Assembly: GCA_944472135.2 (NCBI GenBank)
Contig: OX235270.1
Span: 54,565,267 to 54,629,266, forward strand
Length of the DNA: 64,000 nt
Source: Trichobilharzia regenti
Taxonomy: Eukaryota; Platyhelminthes; Trematoda; Strigeidida; Schistosomatidae
Reading direction: 5' to 3'
The notes beneath the pieces were generated by a model. The model did not search any database, was not told the DNA's origin, and saw nothing but the letters and a program-made list of their open reading frames with translations. The translations under genes were made by a program, and so were the position numbers. Below are positions 55,511 through 64,000 of this stretch, in pieces; within the stretch, counting starts at the first letter, position 1, and each line of letters begins with the position of its first letter.

Positions 55511-57239
55511 TACTGCATTGCAACTAATTTGTTACTCATGGTTCAGATAAACAGTGTAAATATCAACAGCATAATTTGCTTCAATTGACTGAACTATATT
55601 TTGCTTAACTTAGTACGCCAATGAATGAAAATCAGTTTACACTTGAAAATCGTCAGTCTGTTGGATAAACATCTGTGATCTGAGGTGATGGATGTCGGGT
55701 CAAATCTTCACTAGGAATACTGTCAGTCATTAGGAATTCAGTTAATCAACCATGAAGTAATTGGAAAGTATGAAATAGACCCCACCGGTAGTCACTGTCA
55801 AATAAATAGCATTAAAATGAAAGCTACATAAATTAATATTTATTGCTATCCGAGCTTAGGTATTTTTAAGCAGTATTCTGGGGTCAATATATACGTTTTA
55901 CCAGTGTATCTGCTAAGATCGATCAGTTCAGTCAGCCAAAAACTTCTTGCCTGTTTTTTGTAGACTGAGTTGACTTCGTTTTATCAAAGTCATATAAGTG
56001 TGAGGCAGTGGTAACTGAATTCCGGAGGATATCTATATTTTACCAGGATTCGAAGTATTAGGACTTATCTACGAGGAAAAATTGTCACTAATTGTTAACC
56101 GGCTTTTGTCACTGAGCGTAACACTAAATTCCTAACTATTATTACCCCCCCCCCCTATATTCTGTCAGGTCTACAATGGAATTTAAAATATCCTTTGTAT
56201 TTTTGATCTCCAAAAGAAAACACAGGCGATCTGCCAAAGCACTTACTTTTTTCTCGTCAAAAGAGTAAAACATTTTCTCAGCATGTGTATCAGTTGTTGT
56301 ATTTCAATCCGAGTTTGTTTCGTACCGCTAAACTTGAAGTGTTTTGCACTATGGTTAGCTCGTAGTTCTGAATTATCTTGAATATTATAATTTAGATACT
56401 TTGACCGTAGATTTGTCTCTATTAGTTGTAAACAATTATCAGACTTAAAGGTAAGTCCAGTGTACTCACTGGTTTTCATTAGTTCTCAAACTGACGCCGG
56501 TTCATAACAAAATCGGAGTTTAAATCAACCAAATCCTTGCACAATAACACTAAAGGTAATCTTCAAAAATGATTACAATAATGTATAGTTCATAGGTGAA
56601 AAAATTAAAATTCATTTCAGTAAGGATATTTTATTTTATTGTATCTAACAGTTGCTTGCTAAAACAACCCTCCTCAAATTTTATCTACAAATCACCGTGT
56701 ATTTATAAAAGCACGTTAATCAAAATATATGCATACTCCAGGTAATTAGTGAATATACACTTAACAGTACATTGATTCGTCACCTGCGTGAACATAATGT
56801 AAATATTCTGTGAAAGTTTTGAATAAGCAGAAATTAGCTGAACTGAAATTTACTGGTTCAATCAAAGAGATTGCCAATAACTTACCTAAACTGAACTTGT
56901 GGATGTGGATATCAGTCCTCCACTATTAAGTTATAATGCTGTTTCCCTGTGTGATGCACAAATACACAGATAACTTTGTCAACTTATCCATTCATGCTGA
57001 ACAAATGATGGACGAAGACTTACAGTGTTATACAGTAATATTTACTGATGGTGTTTTGAGCACTGTTTATTGTTCATAATCAGATCAAAGTGGAATTATA
57101 CTTTACCACAGTGCACAAGTTTTATTCTCATATCAACAGACGAAGACATTTGAAAGAGAAGAAGAGCTCATTTTACTTGATGGTGTTTCTTCAGTTGCAA
57201 AAACTATATAATTTATTATGAATAAATAAAAGTTCTTAT
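55511..57239. other. Spacer, nothing recognised
   Basis: AT-rich, with a short poly(C) run (about 56145-56155). No ORF with a recognisable family. Confidence 0.4.
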
Positions 57240-58640
57240 CGTTATTATATCACTATTATCTTGGGCTCCGGATGGAAAATGAGGCTCCAGCAGCACATCT
57301 GCACTCCACGCTTTTCTCTGCTGTCTGTTTAGCTGGGTCCACGACTCCTCGCAAGCCTTCATTTCGTCCACACACGATCTCCTCCATATTACTCTTGGAC
57401 GCCCAGCACATCGCTGCTCATTGGGGTTTCACTCGAGGGTATAGTGTGTGATGTCACTCGGAGTAGGGCCCAATCCATATTCTTCTGCATATTTGATGGG
57501 CAATAGGTTCTAGATTGCACGTTGTAGGTCGAATACAGCTTCTCCTTCCGCTGTTCATCTGTGCACTGGTTCATCTGCTTCACCATCTTTCTCTCCCCTA
57601 TCAGCTCCCACTTGTTCATAGTGAGCCACCCCTCTTCCATTCATGCTTCCTTCCATTTTCACTGACTTCCAGTGTTCTTTAATGCAGATTTCCTCGGTGA
57701 TGCAACATAATGTCTCCTAATTATCTCTGATAGCTGCAGTGAAGGTATCCTTTGCAGCTTTCTCCTTCAGTTTGTGCGTCTTGTGCTTGAACTGGGGTCT
57801 GTCTACAGCTTCTTAGTAAGTCTTCAGCTTGATCTTGAAAGTGTTTTTAGCTAGATAGAGGTATGATCCTACAAGGTTTCCTCTTCTCGATTTTGTGTCC
57901 AGTAAGGTTGCTTCTCCACTTTCTCAAGATCATATTGAGATTAAGTCTGTCTGGTGAAACCAATTCATCTTTTGAATATCCTTGTGCTCAAAATCCCAAC
58001 CTCCAATCAACAAGACGTTAAACGCACAAAAGTCTGCGAATAGTTCTCTGTTCTCCCTAATATCACTAAGAGCCTCTCAACTCATGGTGAGTTCCCTTCC
58101 AGTGTTATCTGTTCTCTTATTCATATCACCCAACCGAATTTCGATGCCGCCAGGTGATTGAGGTTTTGTCCAATTGTATTTGCAGCTATCTGTGGAAATC
58201 CTCCATCTTTTGATCTGTATCTTTTTGTAGGCGTTTAGTGTTGCATAACGGTAACTTTCCCACATTTTTGCTGTCATGGTCCTGTAGGAGATCGGCTCCT
58301 ATTACATGAGGTCTTCCAATGCTACTGGTGACATTAGATATCTACACCCTCAGTGCACTCGTGTCTGCCATCTTGGAGACCAGGATATATTATTGACTGT
58401 CCAGTTAACAGTGTACAGAGTCAATTTCCTTTCTATTTGCTCCCTCACATTCCTAACAATTTTTTACCATATACTGTCATTTCGCCTGCAATGTGCGCAT
58501 CCTTGGCAGCCTCACACATTGTGTGGATATTCCATCTCCCTTCGCTTACTTTGCTTTTATGGGAAGAAGATAAATCGGTCGACTGGCTTCGTGAAGGTCT
58601 TCACTAGGTAGTGTCATTTTGTCTCTCTGATTATAGCGAA
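57240..58640 (-). pseudogene. RTE-type LINE remnant, endonuclease plus 3' end, RT deleted
   Basis: On the minus strand: WNIHTMCEAAKDAHIAGEM and the following residues (about 58545-58470) match the start of an RTE APE endonuclease. IEIRLGDMNKRTDNTGREL (about 58140-58085) matches its GDLNA..G.DNTG region, and ENRELFADFCAFN with IGGW.FEHKDIQK (about 58050-57975) continues it. The element then jumps to the C-terminal end (MKACEESWTQL, near 57350), with no RT between. The 3' end is AT-rich, with ATAATAGTGATATAATAA. The stretch 57389-57640 is open by chance. Confidence 0.65.
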
Positions 58641-59043
58641 GAATGGGTTTATTTTTCAGAATTTTTTCTATGCTTTGAAGCTTCTGTAGCGATTGGATCG
58701 ATTTTCAGGGGTAGTGTTTCCAGTCTCATACCCAGCCTTTCCTCCTTCTTTGGGTTTAGGACGTATAAGTAAACTAGACAACATTAAATCACAGCATGCT
58801 TCAGAATTATTTAGGCTAAGAAAGACATTTGCTAACTGTTGCCTCAGTTACGAAACAGGAAGTATGTGAGAAAAACGGTGAATACTCAATAATTAAAAAA
58901 CCGAATTTTATTTATACATAATTTAATTGCATGTTCGATAAGTGGTATGATAGAAAGATATTTTGGACCTGTAGGGTTAAACAGATAATTTAAATAGGAA
59001 TAAATCATTAGGCAAAAACATAGTTAAGTGGACTGAAAGTCTT
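58641..59043. other. Spacer, nothing recognised
   Basis: AT-rich; bounded on the right by the AATAATAATAATA tail of the next LINE. Confidence 0.4.
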
Positions 59044-61032
59044 AATAATAATAATAATAGCTTTATTCCAAACAGTATTTGTGGTACAGGTATGGAATTT
59101 TCAGCGTGCATTACAATATTGCATCTAATTACCTCATAAATTTTATAAGATTTTTAAAATCAAAAACAGCAACGCCAAAAAATAAAAACAACAGAGTAGC
59201 GTTTACATTTCGAACAATGCACCACAGGATATGAAATATAAAGATGGTATGTGATAGAAGACGAGAACAACAGTGTAATAGTAACGAAGAAAGGAAAACA
59301 AAAACTAATGGGACTATTTGTTAGAGTGCCGCAGTAAGTTGATCGTGTCATACCTAACGGATTTCTCATCACATAACAGCTGTGCCAGATATGGTATTGT
59401 GGAGTTTTTGCACTTGGTAGTCCTAGCATATACCCGCCTATAGCTGCTTCTAGTTCTACCAGATGAAATGCAAGGAGACAGCTGCCTAAAGAGAGGATGC
59501 TCGGGTCCTGAAAATATAGTATTCGCTAGTTTCTTACATGACATTATATGTTTATCCACAATAGTGTTAACCAGTTGGTTTAACGATACCCCACTTGCCC
59601 TACTAGCAGCTTTTAGTGCCCTTCTCAGCAAAGCAAAGTCTTTCTTAAGTAGTCCAGGAAAGATTAATGGGGAACAGTAAAGGGGATGGGTAGAATACAA
59701 GAATTGACAAACTGAGAAAGCAAAGACTGCTTTATACCAGACTGCCTAAATTTCCTAACGTAGAACGTTAAGCGAAACATCTTTCTAGTAACTGTCAAGA
59801 TGTGGGAGGACCAGGAAACATCGGAGGAAATTCTCAGTTCAAGGTACTTGACACTAGATGTAATTTCAGCCTCTATGCCATCAACGATAATGGGGCCATG
59901 TGAGCTAGCTAGTTGTTGTAGGTCACGTTTTCGTCTGAAAGTGAAACTGACTACCTGACATTTAGACGGATTCAGCTTAAGACCGTTTGAAGAGGACCAC
60001 TGACTAATTTCCGATAGAAAGTTATTTAATTTTGAACAATCTGACTGAGAGTTGACAGGCATAGAAACAGACAGGTAACCAGCATACTTAACAAAAGTGG
60101 CTACATCAGAATGGGGCAACTCATGTAAGAAAAAAGAAAACAGAAAAGGCGAAAGAACAGCACCTTGAGGAACACCAGCTAAAGTGAGCGAGGTAGTGGA
60201 GGACTTTCCATTGTAGACGGTGTACTGCTTCCTATCAGAAAAATAGGAATGCAACCACTTATTTGTCCAGCTGTCAGCCTGTGTTGCAGCAAGCTTACTT
60301 AGCAAAAGAGACCTAGGTACAGAGTCGAATCCAGATGTGTAATCAAGGAAGGCGCACCGAACGTATTTAGCTCCTCTATCTAAACTAGAGACTATATTGT
60401 GATATAGGACAACAGCGGCATCTAAGGTACACCTACTATTTTTATAAGCAAACTGCTTGGGGTCATTGAAAGGATGTAAAGAGGGTTCAAGATTAAGTAA
60501 AATAAGTCTTTCTATAACTTTCAAAAAAGGTGAGGTAATAGCAATGGGTCTAAACTTAACAGTAGGTTGATTTAGGCACTGGAACAATCTTGATATTTTT
60601 CCATGAGTCAGGTATAATACTTTTGGAAAAAGATTCGTTGAAATGTCGGTTAATGGGGAACAAAAGATGTCAGCACACTTCTTAAGGATAACAGCAGGAA
60701 CACTATCACGACCAAGGGACAGTAGGTTTGAGAGATTAAAGACACTTAAGGACATCATTCGTATTAAAGCATGAGAAGCAGTCGTTATTTACACTATTAG
60801 AGTTAGGAATCATAACATCTGCAGGGATACATATGAAGGATTTATTAAGCATGTCAACATCGACAGAAGTATCATTCAGTATTTGCTTACCACCTGTGAT
60901 TTCCTTTAATAACTTCCACATACTAGATGAGGATTTACATGAAAGAAACTTCTGGTTATAGAGAGCATTCAATCTTTGTATTTCAGCTTTAATCAAAGTG
61001 TTCATTCTCTTAACACCAGATTTATTTTTCAT
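59044..61032 (-). mobile_element. CR1/Jockey-type LINE, 5'-truncated, RT inactivated
   Basis: The minus strand carries, in order, the end of the endonuclease-RT linker (60736-61032; MKNKSGVKRMNTLIK, MWKLLKEITGGK), the RT (59664-60758), the C-terminal region (59314-59700; SPLIFPGLLKKDFALLRRALK, SSGRTRSSYRRVYARTTK) and a 3' UTR ending in ATT repeats (59044-59061). Frame breaks separate the three ORFs. Its 3' UTR (GCTGAAAATTCCATACCTG...) is shared with the LINE fragment at 54912 and with the SINE at 42757. Confidence 0.8.
59664..60758 (-). pseudogene. CR1/Jockey-type RT domain with destroyed catalytic box (364 aa)
   Basis: Motifs: KFRPIAITSPFLKVIERL (~68-85), FLDYTSGFDSVP with D139, LAGVPQGAVLSPFLF (~193-207). 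Where YADD is expected the protein reads YAGY (225-228), losing both catalytic aspartates while the frame stays open. GLKLNPSKCQVVSF (~259-272) is the next motif. The frame shifts after CILPIPF into the overlapping C-terminal ORF (59314-59700). Confidence 0.8.
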
Positions 61033-61799
61033 TTTGTCACTGCAAAGTTTTTTTGAGTTGAGAAGAGGAGAAGCGATCGAATTTTAAGAAGATTGTCTCT
61101 TTTGGACAACAAACATCAAGACAGAAATTAAGATAATGTGTTATGTTGGTAATTGTGTTATCAAGAGCTTGTTCAGTACATAAGTCCCAGTTTGTGTCTT
61201 TTATGTTGGCTTCACTGTGTGTAAGTAAAAGAAAAACAAATGAATATTCATGACATACAGAAAATAGTTACCAGGGTTAATGCGAGACTAACTACACTAT
61301 ATTTCTATATACAGATGTTTGATAGCAGTGATATTTGTGATCCGAAGCAACTATGGTAATCCTGAAAGCTTGGTGATCGTATTTATAGATAATCTGTTAC
61401 TTTTCAAGCGTAAATTGGTACGTGTATGATCAAAAAATCTTTAGATCCCCTATTCTTAACTCTTCCTATATACATATTACCGTAAGTGCATGTAAGTTGA
61501 TAAATACAACTAAAATGAGAAAGATGACTATTTGCATTTGACTGAACTAATAAGCACTTTGTGTTGCACATTGGAATCAACCTAGCATTCTTGTTTTGCG
61601 CTACAGATAAAAGCCGCCTTCTTTCCGACGGTTTTCAGGTCCAGTTTTGACGTTTATTGTTTTCTATGTTTCGTTATAAACTATTAATATCCATGTATTA
61701 TTTTTTCTTATCCCATTCCATATATAACCGTAAGTTCTTATCAGTGTTTTTTATTTCTAGGAAAGTTTCTTCCTGGTCCGCTAACTGTCTTTCTTTTGG
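61033..61799. other. Spacer, nothing recognised
   Basis: May contain more of the truncated LINE's upstream part (near 61033-61080), but no motif is readable. Otherwise AT-rich. Confidence 0.35.
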
Positions 61800-61990
61800 T
61801 TACAGGATTTCATCATGAGCTGACATTGGTCAGAGAATCATTGGAAAACCAACTGGGAGTACTGGACAGCTGTTTCGTCCTAGTTTGGGACTCTTCAGCA
61901 GTACGCACCCATCGCCAGGGTTTGAACCCTGAACCTCCTGGCTATAAGGCGGGCTCGTATACCACTAAGCCACTGGGACCCGATCCAATG
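61800..61990 (-). mobile_element. Sm-alpha-like SINE with hammerhead ribozyme
   Basis: On the minus strand: a tRNA-like head with A box (TGGCTTAGTGGTATACGAG, about 61972-61954) and B box (GGTTCAAACCC, about 61926-61916), immediately followed by the hammerhead (61855-61910) and a ~50-bp tail to about 61800. This layout, a pol III promoter followed by a self-cleaving hammerhead, is that of the schistosome Sm-alpha satellite/SINE family. Borders and target duplication were not determined. Confidence 0.75.
61855..61910 (-). ncRNA. Type I hammerhead ribozyme (Sm-alpha type)
   Basis: Minus strand: stem I strand GUACUG, core CUGAAGA (complement of 61892-61898; A at the free position 7), stem II GUCC/GGAC closed by a short loop (CAAACUA), core GAAA, stem III ACAG/CUGU, cleavage-site C (complement of 61865), then the returning stem I strand CAGUAC. 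All three helices form, and cleavage would fall between the complements of 61865 and 61864 (after GUC). By known hammerhead rules this should be able to self-cleave; the short stem III suggests dimeric action. Not tested. Confidence 0.82.
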
Positions 61991-64000
61991 GCCCATGAAT
62001 TCTAACTTCTGTCAATTCACTATATAGCGCAACCGCCAGCCAATGTCTTCGGCGAGTACTTGTCCTCACTCACACCTGTCTTTCTTTTGTGTTCCTGGAA
62101 TATTCATTCACATGCGAATCCTACACAAAGACGGTCTTTTAATAACTATCTTTTATCCAACTTTACTCAATTCAACAACATTCTATTCATTGACGTTTTT
62201 TGTCAGTCAGGTTTTCGTCGCAGATGTGGTCAGATTTCTCTCCATTTTTCAGTCAATGTTTAGTGCTGGGGTTATTATAGCTTGTAATTACCTGATAAAG
62301 TTAAATTTCAGTATCATGCTCCAATTGTCGTATTTGCTTTCTTTAAATCTTTAACGGGGTGACAAATTTTATGGAGTCCGATAGAAAGAAAGATAGATCA
62401 CTCGGTCTGTAGGTTTTATTTTCTACTCCCGATCATTTAAGCACGTAGGTTAGAATGATTTATCTGAGAAGATACTGAAATGTTATGAGGTTTACTCCAC
62501 AAATGACTACGCTTTATCGCTGTTTAAACCAATCAGAACAAAGCTTTATTTCTTTTAGTAGACTAGAAATCGTTTACTGTGCACGTGATTGGTTAGAGAC
62601 AAGAAGGTATGTCAGAGAAAACTATTTGTCTATTAACCAATCAGGATGTAAGTACGAGTAAATGAGTTAGGTAACATCCTGTACCAAAAGTCTGAATAGT
62701 GCTAATTTCTGTCGCGTCTTTACAGGATTATCATCACTTAAAGGTAAATTTAATCTTAGTATGCAACTTTAGGTATATTCTGTATACTTATAGATTCGGT
62801 TGAATAACTCACTTGTTTATTAAAAGTTAAATCCTGCTGGCCTCTAAACAAATTATTCATGCTTGCATGCAGACTGTAATCAATTTGATGTGTCTTTACC
62901 ATCCAACTAAGTTTAGTATTTACACCTGCATCGAGCATTTACGACTGATCTCTTAATTCGTCATACAGTCTGAAACATGCTATAATATTTGTGAGAGTGT
63001 AAGTGGCTTCATGACCTGTTTCTAATGATTAAGTCATCACATACTGACTCAGTTTCTTACCAGCTGACTTGGTAACTTTCAAAAGACGACCACATATTCT
63101 TTCAATTTTGTATATTTCAATAGAAAGCACAATGAATGGAATTAGTTTAGCCGAGAGGGAGAGATAGCAGTATTCTGTTATTTTAGAAGGCTGATCATTT
63201 CTTTTAGTAGAGTTAGTTGATATCATTGAGCAACATACACTAATTACTCTGCAGGAAACAAAGGATGATATTATTTTTTGTACTGAGTGTCTCAACCATA
63301 TTAAGTTTCGCATTCCTGAAAACCAGTTTTAAGATACTGAAAGCGTTGACAGGTGTTAAACAATTTATAAAGCTAAGTAAGTATATCTCTTATTGCACAA
63401 CCCATTAAGTGAATGAATTTTTTCATACCTACGTATAACTGTTATTTGCTTTATTTCTGACCAATAACCAACACTTAATCACTACAAGTAGCCCTTTCTT
63501 TTCAGTCACTTGACCCATTATCAATCAGTGTCCGTTAGATAATAGTTCTTGTTTTGATTGTTTCAGTCGATACTGTAAGCCCCGATGAAATCACACACTA
63601 AATATGGATTCATGCAAATACTGTGATTTAATTCACCACATCTCTTGTGTAGAATTCAGATTTTACCTGAACACTTTACGAAAACAAGTCAATGAAACCT
63701 AAAGCCGAATAAACACAGTTACTTTCTTAGTGTCAACTTTAAACTATGCACTGACTTTGCAAATTTATCGTAATGACTCACTGAACATTGAAGTACTCAT
63801 TCTCGAGTATACAATAAATAATGTAGTTTAACTGTGAGCTACGAGATCTGATGTAAATTAATATACATGAACTCATGAGATTAGTGATTTACTGTAATTT
63901 ACAACTTTAACTAGTACTTGAACTTTTGTTTTTACAGAACACATCCATGTAGTAGGATGTAGAAAAATAAGGAAAATAGTCAGGTGTTTATGTGTTCTTT
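61991..64000. other. Right-end spacer, no gene recognised
   Basis: AT-rich. Around 62525-62650 several ACCAATCA/TGATTGG boxes recur, reminiscent of the CCAAT-rich Gypsy LTRs seen elsewhere, but no LTR ends were found. ORFs at 62043-62354 (+), 62756-62938 (-) and 63029-63313 (-) have no recognisable features. Confidence 0.35.

Noticed and set aside
61796..62005. 69-codon plus-strand ORF
   Set aside because: Antisense of the ribozyme-bearing SINE; the apparent protein is the reverse complement of the tRNA-like head.

Overview
The window looks like nuclear DNA of a blood fluke (Schistosoma or a close relative). The reasons are: a tRNA-headed SINE carrying a hammerhead ribozyme of the schistosome Sm-alpha type; host genes with introns of only 34-42 bp; RTE- and CR1/Jockey-type LINEs, Penelope-like elements (PLEs) and Ty3/Gypsy LTR elements at high density; and AT-rich spacers. 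The genus call is inference from these traits; no species is claimed.

Bases 1-24,569 are essentially one tandem array of a ~800-bp satellite (period about 797-808 bp, 23 near-complete copies plus a truncated last one). Every monomer carries, on the minus strand, a 152- or 200-codon ORF whose C-terminal half resembles the N-terminal domain of PLE proteins, and a hammerhead-ribozyme-like fold inside that ORF. Two subfamilies and their recombinants are visible, one with a fixed nonsense codon. The array is interrupted by a young, structurally complete Ty3/Gypsy element (3,283-7,798, minus strand, 338-bp LTRs differing at one base, 4-bp TSD), by a solo LTR of a second family (15,817-16,438, 5-bp TSD), and at the left edge by the 3' end of an element of that same second family sitting at the same satellite position.

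Bases 24,570-48,000 are a graveyard of nested repeats around one host gene: a decayed PLE (25,885-27,230, plus) split by a solo Gypsy LTR; a ~0.7-kb inverted repeat made of RTE 3' ends that brackets the last two exons of mitochondrial ribosomal protein L21 (30,809-31,243, minus); a second decayed PLE (32,950-34,330, minus); a CR1-like LINE (34,922-37,240, minus); three tRNA-headed SINE copies with two different LINE-matched tails; two nested solo LTRs (41,137-41,783); and a 5'-truncated RTE with an open 825-codon frame inserted into an older RTE copy (44,762-47,795).

Bases 48,000-64,000 hold an intact four-exon gene for the RPB5/POLR2E subunit shared by the nuclear RNA polymerases (49,065-49,805, plus), further dead RTE and CR1/Jockey-type LINE copies, and at 61,800-61,990 the Sm-alpha-like SINE with an essentially complete hammerhead.

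The host genes are housekeeping genes; the rest is mobile and satellite DNA. The most interesting signal is the PLE-derived, ribozyme-bearing satellite, which would be expected to yield unit-length self-cleaved RNAs if it is transcribed and the ribozyme is active.
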